This document shows, piece after piece, positions 1-12,430 of a DNA stretch of 64,000 bases. Source of the DNA: Hibiscus mutabilis. Lineage: Eukaryota > Streptophyta > Magnoliopsida > Malvales > Malvaceae. Under the pieces are notes generated by a model, which made no database searches, was not told the DNA's origin, and saw nothing but the letters and a program-made list of their open reading frames with translations. The translations under genes were made by a program, and so were the position numbers. The first letter of the stretch is position 1. Each line of letters opens with the position of its first letter. The stretch spans positions 46,433,241 through 46,497,240 of the forward strand of contig CM033745.1 of assembly GCA_019671005.1 (NCBI GenBank). Reading direction: 5' to 3'.

Positions 1-471
1 TACAACAATGAGCAGGCTTTTCAAATGTCTGCATCTCAATGGGTTTCATTTCTGCCCAGGTGTTTGTTTTAAAAATGGATGCCAAGGTTGCCAATGCATC
101 TCGCCATCCGATTTTTCTTCGGGGTAGGTAATTGAAGCTGACCTTTTCGAACTCTTTGACGAGCTCTTGAATCCATTCGTGATATTTGACCAACTTCGGG
201 TCTCTGGTTTCCCACTCCCCGCGCAATTGGTAAATGACTAGGGACGAATCTCCGAACACTCGAAGTTCCTTAACCTTTCTTTCGATGGCTGAGTTCAGTC
301 CCATGATGCAAGCTTCAGTATTCAGCTATATTGTTTGTGCAGAAGAATTCCAATCTGCTGGTGAAAGGATAATAGACGTCCTCGGGTGAAATTAGCACCG
401 CCCCTATCCCATGTCCGAGGGCGTTGGAGGCTCCATCAAGTAAAGTTTCCATGACTTATCATCCAAATCTC
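1..471 (-). pseudogene. Second RNase H domain of the Tat polyprotein, frameshifted
   Basis: The minus strand reads DGASNALGHGIGAVLISPED, then NIAEYEACIMGLNSAIERK, then VFGDSSLVIYQLRGEWETRD, and ends with a motif near DALATLASIF. These carry the Asp, Glu and Asp expected for RNase H catalysis (DGAS, AEYEA, GDSS). It lies downstream of the RT-linked RNase H, so it is the extra RNase H that Tat-lineage elements carry, described as archaeal-type. One T appears missing before the first Asp (near 449-452), which breaks the frame. The segment runs off the window. Confidence 0.75.
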
Positions 472-2173
472 TTCTTGGTTGTAATGCACATCAAGTCTTC
501 GTGCGGGAAACTAAAGTTCAATGCCTCATAGTCATCCGAAGCACGACTAGCCAGAAATCTGCCACGGCACTCCCCTTTACACTTTCGATTAACATATACG
601 ATGTCGAATTCGGATAAGAGCATCCGCCATCGGGCCATTCTTCCCATTAGCGCCGGGCGCTTCCATTAAGAACTTTAATGGGTCTAGCTTGGATATCAAC
701 CGGGTAGTATGGATAACATGTCTTTGCTCGAGCCGCTTGGTAGCCCAAACTAGAGCACAACACAGCTTCAGATCTTGGGCGGGTACCGTGTTTCGCAATC
801 ATTGAATTTTCGCTTAGGTAATAGATGGCCTGCTCCTTTTTTCTTGACTCATCGTGTTGCCCCAAAGACACATCCCATTGAATTCTCAAGACTGTTAAGT
901 AGAGAATTAGTGGTCGACTGTGCATCGTGCGACTAAAATTGGAGCATTTGTCGTACTTTTTGATCTTTTCTAGGGCTTTTTGACATTCTTCATCCCACAC
1001 GCCAGATTATTCTTTCTAAGAAGTCCAAGACCGGGTCGCATTGATTGGTTAATTGGGAAATGAAACGAGAGATATAATTCAGCCTCCCCAGAAACCGCGA
1101 ACTTCCTTTTTTGCGTGCGGGGGTGGTGAAAGGTCCTGGATGGCTTTCACTTTATCGGGATCAATCTCAATCCTCCCTCTTCTTACTACTACGAACCCTA
1201 GGAGTTTTCGGAAAAGTAACGGCGAAGGTACACTTGGCAGGATTGAGCCTCGGTTGGTACTTCCGTAGTCTTTGGAATAGTTTTCTCAAGTTCAGTAGGT
1301 GCTCTTCCTCCTGTTCGAGACTTGGCAATCATATCATCCACGTATACTTCTATTTCTTTGTGCATCATGTCATGGAAGAGAGTCACCATTGCTCTTTGGT
1401 ATGTTGCCCCTGCGTTCTTTAGCCCAAACGGCATCACTTGATAACAAAAAGTGCCCCACATGGTTATGAATGTGGTTTTTTCCATGTCGCTAGGATCCAT
1501 CTTTATCGGGTTGTATCCTCGAGAAGCCGTCCATGAAGGAAAACCATGAATGTCTGCGGTGTTGTCAACCAAGCGTGTCAATATGTGGCAAAGGGAAGTT
1601 GTCTTTAGGGCTAGCCCGATTCAGATCCCTGTAATCTACACACATACGAACTTTCCCATCTTTCTTTGGTACTGGTACAATGTTTGCAACCCATTCGGGG
1701 TATTTGGCTACCTCCAAGAATCCAGCATCAAATTGCTTTTTCACTTCTTCTCGGATCTTTAACAAAGATATCCGCCTCATTCTCCGAAGTTTTTCTTGTC
1801 TTGGTTTGCACTCCGACTTTGTTGGCAATTTGTGCACTACTATGTCGGTGTTCAATCCCGGCATATCTTGATAAGTCCAGGCGAAGACATCCTTGAATTC
1901 CTGAAGCAGGGCTATCAGTTCATGCTTGGTTTTTGAGGAAATCGTCGTTCCTATTTTTATTTCTTTCTTTGCTTCTTCAGTCCCTAAGTTGACAATTTCT
2001 GTTTCTTCTTGGTGGGGCATAATCTGCCTTTCTTCGTCGTCCACCATTCTCTTTAATTCTTCTGGGACCTCAATTTCTATTTCATCATATCCTCCCTCAA
2101 TTTCCTCTGAGACCTCAGGGCTTTCGAAATTTACTCCAGGATTGGATCCGGTATCATTCATATCGTCAATCAT
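472..2173 (-). pseudogene. Reverse transcriptase and RT-linked RNase H, broken
   Basis: The RT begins in the segment starting at 2173 and includes YPEWVANIVPVPKKDGK followed by VRMCVDYRDLNRASPKDNFP. After a frame change near 1570 it continues with FCYQVMPFGLKNAGATYQRA and VYVDDMIAKS, where YVDD is the polymerase active-site motif. RNase H pieces follow in several frames between about 1000 and 480, including LGQHDES, KEQAIYYLSE and a tether-like FDIVYVNRK segment. At least four frame changes occur, so no RT-RNase H protein can be made. Function in an intact element would be cDNA synthesis in cytoplasmic particles. Confidence 0.85.
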
Positions 2174-2389
2174 GAGCGACCTGCATTAAATGAGAATGAA
2201 TTGTATTGGGAAAGAGACGGCTTTACATGAAGGGAATGAACATGAAGAATGTATGAATGGAATAAATGAGACTTTGGTCATTTTTAAGAAAGTGGGGATA
2301 TTTTCATTTCAATCAAAAAGTTAACATAGGTGCCCCATACAAGAGATCCCCATTGTCTATGGGCAAAAACAAAAGGTTGATTCGGAACA

Positions 2390-3642
2390 TTACTCTGATC
2401 TATTCCTAAAAACTACAGGTAGATCAATGCAGCTCCAGTTATCAAGTGTTTCCCCGGGATGACAAGGGCGGATGTTGGTCAACATTTTGCTACCTCGGTC
2501 CTTTTCAGCTATCATGTTGATGTACATCCCTTCAAATGATTTACTGAATATTTCCTCCTGGTTAAGTTCATCATTTTTCTTCATTGCCTCTCCAATATCT
2601 TGACCTGGCTGGTAGAACCCTCCGGAGATGAAAGTGGCTTTCAAACTAGGAAAGGACATCGACCTCCACGGAATGTCTTCTCCTTTAGATCTGGCTTTTC
2701 TTTGCTCCTCCTTTCTCTTATATTCTTCTTTCTTCTGTTGGACACTTGGTTGGTAACCCAGCCCGAAACGATCCTTCTTGGTTATGATATTCTTGGGTCT
2801 CGTGTTTCCTTGTAATTTCTTTTCCCACCCTTTTCCTATTTTGGCTCCTCGGCCCAGAGTTTTGCGACGGTCATCTTGGTACAATTAGATAACTGGGGTA
2901 AGGGATCCGACTTCCTTCAAACGAATATGGCATTTACTAGTTCTAATGCTCGGAACGAGCATTCTCGCAAAGATCTTCATCATTTTGAATGTAGGGGTGT
3001 CGATGTCACGGAAGCAACAAATTCATGCTCGCCTCTACGGTGGCCAATTTGCCTTCAACTACAAATTTTAATTTCGATGCAATGATGATGGGACAACTCT
3101 GCGGAGTGGATCCAAGGTCTTCCCAAAGAAGGTGTAAGATGGTTTTATGTCCATCACCACGAAATCGATCACATATTGGTTGGTCCGATCAATAGGGGCA
3201 CCTCAATTTTCCCCATTGTTCCTTTTTGCGTACCATCAAAGGCTCTTACCGAGTTGTAGCAAGGCTTTAGGTGCGAACCATCTATTGGTAATTTTTGCAA
3301 GGTTACCATAGGCAAGACATCCAATGCTGACCCGTTGTCGATCAGTACGCCTGGTAATACATACCCTTTGCAGTGGGTAGTGATGTTAAGGGCTTTGGTA
3401 GACCCCATTCCTCCCTCCGGGATCTCATCATCACCGAATGTGATATGATTATAGGCGCGATAATATGCCCTACTATCATGTCCGGTTTGTTTCTGAGAAA
3501 TGTCTTGGGGCACAAAAGTTTGATTCAGCACTTTCAATAGCGTCTCCCGATGCTTCTCTGAACTCAAGAGCAATTCCAACACTGTGATCCTGGCCGGTTG
3601 TTTCCGCAGTTGTTCCACCACGCTGTACTCGCTATGTCTCAA
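2390..3642 (-). pseudogene. Retroviral-type aspartic protease and PR-RT linker, broken
   Basis: The segment starting at 3642 contains GYVLPGVLIDNGSALDVLPM, an aspartic protease flap and active site with D-N-G-S where D-T/S-G-A/S is usual. DNGSA is a common variant in Tat elements as I recall. It continues to PLLIGPTNM; the rest of the protease (DIKPSY-like text near 3110-3160) is in another frame. A 164-residue basic linker (2884 to 2390) follows, with FGLGYQPSVQQKKEEYKRKE and HPGETLDNWSCIDLP, as seen between PR and RT in this lineage. Confidence 0.75.
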
Positions 3643-3686
3643 GAACTTTAGAAATTCTTTGGCCTGGGCCTTAGTTACCGGCTCAT

Positions 3687-5470
3687 TTATCTTTTGGGAG
3701 GTTCTTCTCCAAATATCTCGCGTAGGCTAATCTCTTTGTATTCTTCCCCTATCTTTTCAGCTGCTCTCAAAGCCTCGGGAGGAATAACATCGCCGCTCCT
3801 TGTGAAATGGCCTACTTCACCAACGTTCACATTGTTGTTCGCTTTGTTGGTCTTCAGCGTAGGCTCTTTTACCTGTTCGTGTTCGATTTTTTCTGGCATG
3901 GTCACATTCGCGGCATAATTCCAGGGAATTTGTCGCATGTCTTTGAATGGGAATGGAGATGGTGCTGAAATGACGATCTTGGGATTTATCTTGCTGGTTT
4001 CTCCTTGGGAGACACCTGCATTCCCTATCCTGGGAGAGATAATAAAAGGTCTATCCTTCCCGTATCTAGTTTTGGGGCTATCTGTCATGTGTACGTCTGA
4101 TCCCTTCCCCATGGGTTCCTCAAAGAATTCAATTTGTTTTTCATTCATCAACTTCTGCACCAATTTCTTGAACTCTTCACATTCTTGGATATCGTGACCT
4201 TGATGCGATGGAATTCGCAATATTTTCCGCATTCCTTCTGCCTTATTATCATGCCTTTGTTGATCACACGAGCCATGCATAATTGTTGAAATACCCACCG
4301 TAAAGGAGACTTGACTTCTGACACGTCATCATTTATCCTCCTGGTAAAGCATTCTTCTATGACGTTTACCCCTCTGTTCCCATGATTAGGTAGCGGGTTG
4401 TTGGCTACACTCAGTTCTTCAAACTTCAATATCCCAGAATCGATTAAGTTCTGTACAAGCTTTTTGAAGGCAAGACAGTTCTCAGTGGGATGTCCAGGGG
4501 TACCGCCGTGATAGTCGCAATGCGTGCTTGGATTGTACCAATGCGGGAAGGGTGGATTGACAGGATTAACGATGTATGGTCGGACCAAGTCTGCTTCATA
4601 CAACTGGGAATAAAGCTCGAGTATGAAATGTAGGGAGTGAAAGTTCTCCTCTCTTTATCTTTTCTGGTGACCCTCTCATCTCTTTGATTCGAATTTTGTG
4701 TTTTTCCCACAGGTGCTTGTGGCTGTGAGACTGTGAAGTTCTTCGGGGCGGTATAGGTGCTGGTGGTATTTACTTCACTTCTCTTATTGTACTTTCGAGA
4801 CCCTTCCCCACCATCAATTCTGCCGCTCTTGATTGCCAGTTCGAGAGACTCCCACCAGTCCTGATCAAGTCGGCAAAACACTGTGTTGTGTTATTGATGA
4901 GGCGATCAAAGAGTGCTCCTTTCAGAGTGTTGACAAATAATGGCGTGATTTCATGCTCCGGGATAGGTGGCTGGATTTGGGCGGCCACTTCTCTCCACCT
5001 TTGGGCATATTGTCGCAAGCTTTCATTGGACTTCTGCCCCATATTTTCTAGCATAATTCTGTTAGGGATCATGTACATTACATGTTTGTATTGCTCGGAA
5101 AATGCTTTAGACAAATCTTTCCATGTCTTGACATTCGCTTTGCTTAATCGAGTATACTAACGTAACGCCGCTCCAGTTAGACTATCCCGAAACAAAGTGG
5201 ATCAAGTAGCTTTTCATCTTTATGGTAAGTCGCCATTTTTCTCGCAATACATCGTTATGTGTGCGAAGGACATGTGGTTCCGTCATATTTATCGAACTCT
5301 GGCGTTTTGAATTTTGGTGGCAAGACAAGATCGGACACGGACTTAGGTCACTAGCGTCGTTTCTCGATTCTTCATTTGATTGTAACGCTTTAAATTTTTT
5401 TTTTCTTCCATGAGGCGTAAATCTTTCTTCCCACTTTCTTTCTACCTCATTCCTGATCCTTTCGACCATA
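3687..5470 (-). pseudogene. Gag capsid region of the Tat element, broken
   Basis: The segment from 5114 carries the retrotransposon gag signature: SKAFSEQYKHVMYMIPNR, then NESLRQYAQRWREVAAQIQP and TPLFVNTLKGALFDRLI. Downstream segments (4881-4444, 4603-4148, 4298-3687) contain two repeats of a CDYHGGTPGHPTENCLAFKK-like or HQGHDIQECEEFKKLVQKLM-like motif, a histidine/cysteine pattern recalling a degenerate zinc knuckle. The pieces are in different frames, so gag is not continuous. Confidence 0.75.
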
Positions 5471-6171
5471 TTCAGGTCCGCACTTCTTCTTCATAAAGTG
5501 CTTGGTATCAAGGGGTTGAGTCTCGTGCCCCTACTTGAAAGTGGAAGACATTCTGTAGGGTCAATATACACCTTCCTAGCCTGGTTTGGTGCAGTTGGTT
5601 GAACCTTGTAGTGAGCCGGGTACCTTCGGCTCTGGGATATTTTCTCCTTCTACTCGTTTTCCAAGACTTTTTGCCAAGAACGCCGTTATGTCGATACTAT
5701 TGATGTTTGTGATCAGGCAATCTGATCACTAAGGCTTCTTTGGGCCTCTTCAAGCCTTGTCTCAAGCTCTCTCTCGCCCTCTTTCTAGACTGATTATTCT
5801 TTCTTCCATGAGCTTTCTTTGTAGCCGGGTAAAGTATAGGTGATGAATGATTCGGGTTAACACTACATAGAATGCCACAATATTCATATTGTTAATATGG
5901 TTGCAAAAAATAAATGCATGTACAATGATGCGAATGTTATGATGCAAATGCAAGAATGCATCGATCGATTCACTGGTAATCACCCTTTTGAATTACTTCC
6001 ACGGGAATTAAAGGGTCTTGATTACAAAAAAATTGTGTTACAAAGTAAAGATCCCTAGTACAAAAGATCTAATTATAACACGAGTCCTATAGATGGACTC
6101 TAGCTCTATCTCCTAACTTTCCAATTGCCTTGAGCAGCTTGAGGAACCTAGGAGCTTCTTCCATTCCGGGG

Positions 6172-8372
6172 CTATAAAGGTCGGAGTGCCTCAGCCTCGA
6201 CGGCTAAATCATTTACGTGTCCGGCGACTCGCTGTATGTCCACCATTAGATTTGCGTAGTAATCTTGGTCTCTGTCATGTACCATTCGAGCAGCGTCGCG
6301 TAATCTCTTTCGCCAATAGGTGTCCCTCCGATTGCAGCCTTCCTCGAACACATTAATTCTTTCCTTGTAATCCTCCACCATTGCTTCGAGGGTCCCAATT
6401 GTTCTTGTAACACACCTACTTGGCGTTCTCTTTCTTGCATTTCAAATGAAATTATTCTGTGGCGAGTACATTCAAGTGAGTGTTCGACTTCCGCCATCTT
6501 TCCTTTTAATTCATCATTTTGACTTTGGCTTTGCCCCAATTTTTAAATAGTGTCATCGTACAGTTTCTGCATCTCTAACAGTCTATTTCGACTACTCATG
6601 GATTTTCTTTTCCATACGGCGACACTTTCTCTCTCGTGATGAACAGCCTGTTTTCCTTTGCTGATTTCTTGTCGAATCTTTTCTCTCTTGATCAATGGCC
6701 TTCTTGGCGGACGTTTTTCTTCTGCATAGCCAAACGGTAGCTTTCAATCTCTTTTCGATCGCTCTTTTGTTAATTTCTCGTTCTTCTTCCACCAAACGGA
6801 TGCCGTTCATTCTTTCTTTTTCCACAGCTATGAACTGACTCCGGCCGGCCTTTTGTATTTTTGCCTGTAATAGGAGGGCATCTTTTTGATAAAGAGTATT
6901 TTTATCGCTTAAATCTGCATTCAATTTCTTCAATTGCCTGATGATCCCGTCCCGCTCGTCAACTTCTAGGCTTGCCTTATAGAGTTCACTCGCATGTTGG
7001 GTCTGTTGAATGTCCAATTTCCTTTTAACTTCTTCGAGTTCACTCCTTAAGATATCGGCTTCGGACGGTACCACCCTTGTAAGCTCTTCGAGCGACACTG
7101 TTGATCCTTGATCAGATCCAGGAATCACATTATTAACCCTCAAATGTCTCCAAAGATCGTAATCTGGGGTAGTCATGTGCTCGGTATCTCCTTCCACCCT
7201 GATCCGATAACAGTGATCCCAGGCCCTCATGATGGTCTGAATTTTTCCTTTGAATTCTCCTTTGAAAAGAAATTCAGTTTGGCTTAATCCGCGGTATTGG
7301 GAATGAACTGCCGTGATCCGAACTGCCGAGACACTAAAAGTGGAGCACAAGCGATCCCTCCATGTAATCCTAACATCATCAGCCAGTTAAAGTCACCACA
7401 ACTGTATAGAAAATAATTAACTTTACCGAGCCATGGGACCCTCCATGCTATGTCCTCATCTCGAATGTTCCTGAAGAAACTGGTCCACATTTTTGTTTTC
7501 AAATCTTCTCGCCATTCCTTCGCTAAGTATTCTCGTAAAGGCGAAAAACCTTGGAAGGATATCCCCGGCAGGACCCGCGTCGGCATCTTCCACATATGAC
7601 TCTGCATCCATACTTGTAATAGCTGTGTGCAGCCTCAAAAACGTCCTTCTTCATGTTTCCGGCTAGCGTTTAAGGAAATGAAAGTCTCGACCAAGATTGC
7701 TGGTACCGGGTTTGCTTTCCGTTTCACCCGCTCAAACAAATCCGAATGGCTATGTCAATGTTCCCAGTACTGGGAAAGATCACCAAGCCATATATTCCTA
7801 AAGCGAATAAGTCCATTTTCTTTGCCTCAAATGCGGATGTGTCGATATGACGTCCCGAATACTTTCCCATGCAAAGACCGTATTATCTCCTCGGATTTGA
7901 AGGAGGCCACTAACCCAATCGTCACTCATTCCCGCAAAGGTTTTGAGTTTAGCGTGTAATTTCGATTCCTTGAGGCTTCGCGTAGATCCAATCTTCCCGA
8001 ATATTTTTCTGGTTAAGTAAAGCAGTGTACTCTTCTACCGTAGGCATCATGTCCCGCCCATTGAAGGTGAAGCGGCAAAAAGCCGATTCCGTAACGGACT
8101 ATAGCTCTCGAGTAGGGGCTGGTTGATCCGAACATATAATAGCTGCGCGATGTCGCCATAACTATCGCTAAATAAGTCTTGTAGTCTTCGGTCCCATCTT
8201 TCCCAAATGCTTTGAAGATCCCATAAGTCGTTCTGTTGGAGACTCACATAGGTGTATCCAGCTATTATTACGCGTTAGATAGGCATTGTCCCCTTGGATT
8301 TTCTCGGGCTGACCTCGACCAATGTCCGATCGACAAATTAAGCTCTTCTTTCCTAAGACACCTTTTTTCCAT
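6172..8372 (-). pseudogene. Gag N-terminal extension: DUF7745-like domain plus coiled coil, broken
   Basis: The reading begins at an ATG at 8372 (MEKRCLRKEELNLS). After a frame change it gives LQSIWERWDRRLQDLFSDSY and GDIAQLLYVRINQPL, then, near 8050-7960, a MPTVEEYTALLNQKNIREDW-like stretch. I recognise this as the plant domain listed as DUF7745, found fused to gag in Malvaceae Tat elements. From about 7100 to 6250 the product is heptad-like and charged (LEEVKRKLDIQQTQHASELY, RERQVGVLQEQLG), a probable coiled coil before the capsid region. Stops and frame changes occur throughout. The domain name is from memory. Confidence 0.65.
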
Positions 8373-9037
8373 GGTGAAAGACTTTTCGATCAGGCAAACC
8401 ACTTGATCCAAGACCTTTATGCGATGCAAATGCAATGATGTATGAGAAAAAGAAAAAAGCTTAAAAGAAAACAAGTCAGTGCAGATAAAATTGATAAATA
8501 TATAAATAAAATGACGAAATTAAATGTAATAAACGCACAAAACAACCCTATTTATCCCGTCTAAAACCTAAGGTTATCCTCATGGCTCTAACAGGTAGGT
8601 TTCTATGTTCTCTACATGCAGTGTTGGTGTTAGGAGGTACCCGAATTGTCCTTGCTGTCCCCCTACTAAGGGTAGCAAGGCCCCGATCATCACCCATTAT
8701 AGGCTCCTTTCAACCGGGTTCAATTCTGGGGGACCCATTCGCTTATGCCCGCATTTAAGGGCGATATCCTTATTTAAAGCATAAGGTACTCGAGCCCCGA
8801 AGGTACTTGCTAGGCCCATACGGGAGAACGATATCTCCACGAAAGCATTAGCGTTTTCCCCCCACTTAAAAAGACGGGTTTATATGCCATATTTTAAATG
8901 CGTTAAAATAAACGCGCAATTATGACCGAATGTTAATTTAATAGTCACTTTAATCCGGAACTTCCAATATTAGTAAAGCGGTAATTATTTTAAAAGCTTG
9001 ACTCTCATTTGTTTTTTTAAAAAAAAAACAAAAATTG
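8373..9037 (-). other. Leader between primer-binding site and gag of the Tat element
   Basis: No coding signal. On the minus strand this is the untranslated leader between the PBS and the gag ATG at 8372. It includes purine/pyrimidine-rich blocks and a poly-T/poly-A tract near 9011-9029. Confidence 0.6.
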
Positions 9038-9055
9038 TCCTCAGCGGAGTCGCCA
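9038..9055 (-). other. Primer-binding site of the Tat element
   Basis: On the minus strand, TGGCGACTCCGCTGAGGA starts two bases after the LTR end (CGCTACA, GA spacer). A PBS beginning TGGCGACTC is usual in Tat/Ogre elements and pairs with a tRNA ending GAGTCGCCA. The exact tRNA is not established here. Confidence 0.7.
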
Positions 9056-9609
9056 TCTGTAGCGAATGTCTTTTTCTTTTGATTATCGCTAAAATAAAAA
9101 CGATGATTTTTGAAAGGTGTGTTTGAAAGGTGTTTGGATATAAAATATTTATTCCGTGGGGTTAACAAAAACCTTATAAAAATGGAGTCGCCACCGGCCA
9201 CTTAGGTAGGCCGGACACCACAAAACCAGAGATTCAAAAAGACAAGGTTCGAGAGTCGGTTACGGATGGGGAAGGATTAGCACCCCCACACCGGCCAAAA
9301 TTGGTACTTTAATAATTACCGCTTTATTAATATTGGATTTTCCGGATTAGAGTGACGATTATTTTAAATTTCGGTCATAATTGCGAATATATTTTAAGGG
9401 TCCCGTTATCCGAGAATAAACGCCCAACCACTATCACTACGCTTGATACTGGCCCCGTTTACGCTCGGATAAAAGGACTCTGCATTAACAAGTTATATCT
9501 CGATATGCAATCTTAGTAGCAAAAACATAAAACATGACAAAACATTTAGATATAATAAATATTGATATACCAGAATACTAATTTAACATGAACGATATTT
9601 TAGACTAAA

Positions 9610-9634
9610 ACATGTATATATATATATATATACA
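9610..9634. repeat. TA microsatellite inside the LTR
   Basis: A short run of alternating TA ending in TACATA. Low complexity, no further signal. Confidence 0.8.
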
Positions 9635-11143
9635 TATTATTCTAAATAATAGATAAAAACAACTATCATATGTCAAAATAACAAGGCAGGAATAAGTACA
9701 CATATACGAGCAAGTATTTCAAAAAGACATGCATACTGGTAATAAAACATATTTCAACATATACGGATCCACATGTCGTACAAAAAGGGTAAATACACTA
9801 ACATGTAACCCTAAAAAGGAAACATACAAATATAAAAATACAAAATACGCCATGTACGAATTAACTAAAACATAACATGCTTGATATGAATAACCGGATA
9901 AAAAACATGAATATCATACTTAACACATATATATACATATAAACATAAAACGAGTCATATATGAGAGACATAAAATAAAATAATATCAACATATAAGATT
10001 ATAATACGAACAATAATATTTACAAAGAAAACAAGACTGAAATGAAAGGAAAACGAAAGTTAGTGGCAGAAATTAAAGAGCAATAATATGTAATTTGGGG
10101 ACGAAATTGCGAAACAAACAAAACCTAAAAGGACCAGAACTGTAATTAGACCAAGGGGCAGACTCAAAGTGAAAAATTCAAAAACGCGGGATGGTTAGGC
10201 GTAATTTTACCATTCGTAAATCGATTCGGTGTAATTTAGTGACTAAATTGTGACCTTTTGAAAAATCGAGGGACTTGGGATTGTGATTATACCATGCGGC
10301 AAGACAAAAATGAAAATATTGAAAACGCGGTGGGATTAAGTGTGTAATTTACCCATTTCAAAAATAATAATAACTATAAAAAGCCCGTTTTTAGACCGAA
10401 ACCCATTTTCCCCCTCATTTCTTTCATTTTCGTTTTGTAACCCGTTTATGTTCTTCATTCTCTCTCATGTGTTCTTACAATACCCGAATCCAATCCGGCC
10501 GCCGCCGCTAACTAACCGCGCCGCGAGCCTCCAAAATAAACCAAAACGCCCCCCCTTGTCGTCCTCATCATGAATCCGTGGTTGGATTGGAGGATATACC
10601 CCTATTTGCCCTAGATCTAGGAAATACGAATAAAAAAGAGTTCTAAACCTAAAACATAACTACTGGGGTCTTCCCCTCCCTTGATTCACGGATCCGCTTG
10701 TAGAAGCCGAAAGGTTTGTCACCGAGGGGAGGAAGACCCACAGACAAAGCCGGTAAGACTACTTCCTTTTTTTGTTTCTGTTTTTTATTTTATTTTATTT
10801 CGTATATGCATGTAAAGAAACAAGTAAGAACAAGAGACAAAAATTTACCACTGGACTGCCTTTTGATTATCTCGACTGGTTACAAGTTTTTGGTTTTACA
10901 AGATCTCTATTCTTTCTTTTTGTTACTACTCTCTCTTTTTTTTTTTTTTGCTCGCTAGCTAGCTAATCCCCGTTACAAAAGCCCCGTTTCATATATATTA
11001 CTGCCTCTGCTTTTGTTGCAAGTTGTATCTTCTTTTCCAGATCTGACATTTGCTTGTTGTCTTTGGCATAATCTGAACGCGGGGACTGAATATCGGCGCG
11101 GTGGCGGTGTGGTCATTCTGCAAGAGGCCAGACGCGTTTTCGG

Positions 11144-11169
11144 CCGTTAGATCAGATCTGATCTAACGG
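11144..11169. repeat. Perfect 26-bp palindrome in LTR U3
   Basis: The half-site CCGTTAGATCAGA is followed directly by its exact reverse complement, centred on AGATCT. An imperfect relative with TTGGATCAGATC / GATCCAACGG lies about 260 bp away at 11402-11427. Confidence 0.9.
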
Positions 11170-12430
11170 TCGAGATGGCTTGAAGAACGATCGGCCTGGA
11201 TGAAGCCCTCGATCCGATGAGACGGCTTGAGATTTCGCGCACACGCAGCTCCGCGATCGAGGAGTCGTAACGCGTGGATCTTTACGCGCGTGGATATTAA
11301 AGCGTCCGCGCGTGGACCACACGCGCGCGTGGCACTCGAACGGTCCATACGTGTGGAGCACGCGCCTGGAAGATATTTTTGACCTTGGTTGCATCGTGGT
11401 CGTTGGATCAGATCTTGATCCAACGGCCCACGGTTACCTGCACATTGTAATTAAATGAGATTTGATTTGGGCCAAACGGGCCTTGTAATTGGATTTGTAA
11501 TTGGACTGTAATTTTTTATTTGGGTTTAATGTATTTAATTTCTTCATTTTGTCAGCCCAATAATAATAATAGTATAATTATAACAGCAATACATATACAT
11601 ACGAAAATATATACTTATATTATACGATCATTAATTAATATAACATTCTAGTATACGTACGTATAATCATACTTATAATTAACATAACATCTATATACGC
11701 TTATACCCTAGATACATACGCGACATACATACACCCCTAATACGTATACATAGCTTATACATGCACACATCACCTTATATTAGTAACATTCATATAATAA
11801 ATATACATGCAATATTAATATATTTAAGTAAAAATGAGTGATTACATGTGCTACTAATGTTTATGGATCCAAATCAATTTGGATACCAAAAATTACATGA
11901 TTGTCTTGTTTAGGTGTGATGGAGAGTGATCAACAAGTCCAAATTTGAGGAGGAGCTCCATACACACAAGAAAGAGAACACTTGAAGAATGAAGGCTTCA
12001 CATCCTCCCTCGAAGTTCAAGTGTTGGTAAATTTCTAGTTGTTTTTGTTTTTTCTTCTATTAGATTTATTTTCTATGACAACTAGATAATCATATTGTTG
12101 GGCTAACAATATTTGATGCTTTGATTAAGGGGGAGCCAATTTTAAAACCAAAGCTTTTAATAGAGTCAAAATTTTTAAACCTCTATTGTTATTCTTGAGC
12201 TTAATGTCTTTTAAATTCTTTTTAATATAACAAAAAAGGGAGAGTTGATTTGAAAACTTGTCTTTTCAAAATGAATAAGGGAGAGCTTTAATTGTCTTTT
12301 CAAAATGAATAAGGGGAAGCTTTAAATTCTTTGAAAATATAAAAATCTCTTATACAAATTTTTAATCTTAAAGGGGGAGAATCCCAAACAATTTTTCAAG
12401 CTGGTTTTATTATATCAAAAAGGGGGAGAT

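Larger units (their letters stand above)
1..11850 (-). mobile_element. Tat-lineage Ty3/gypsy LTR retrotransposon, decayed, 5' part
   Basis: Read on the minus strand, the order is LTR (from about 11850 down to 9058), a primer-binding site at 9055, a leader, gag (8372 down to about 3690), protease, reverse transcriptase, RNase H and a second RNase H that reaches the window edge. Integrase and the 3' LTR would lie left of base 1. Every coding module is broken by stops or frameshifts, so the copy is dead. The Tat assignment rests on the TGGCGACTC primer site, the second RNase H and the long gag leader, all from memory of the family. The outer LTR edge is blurred in AT-rich sequence and 11850 is approximate. 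Confidence 0.8.
9058..11850 (-). mobile_element. 5' LTR of the Tat element
   Basis: The inner edge is exact: the minus strand ends CGCTACA at 9058, just before the PBS. The LTR carries a CTAATCCTTCCCC block near 9260-9272 and a GGCGACTCC copy near 9187-9195. The plus-strand LTR at 21679-24101 has both blocks in the same order, so the two belong to one lineage. A TATATAT at about 10992-10999 (minus) is a candidate promoter. GC-rich sequence at 11080-11440 contains CACGCGCG runs and a perfect palindrome. The outer edge is not resolved. Confidence 0.65.

Noticed and set aside
10373..10380. TATAAAAA on the plus strand followed by pyrimidine-rich sequence, like a promoter
   Set aside because: It lies inside a minus-strand Tat LTR as shown by the PBS and gag order, so it is antisense and probably chance.
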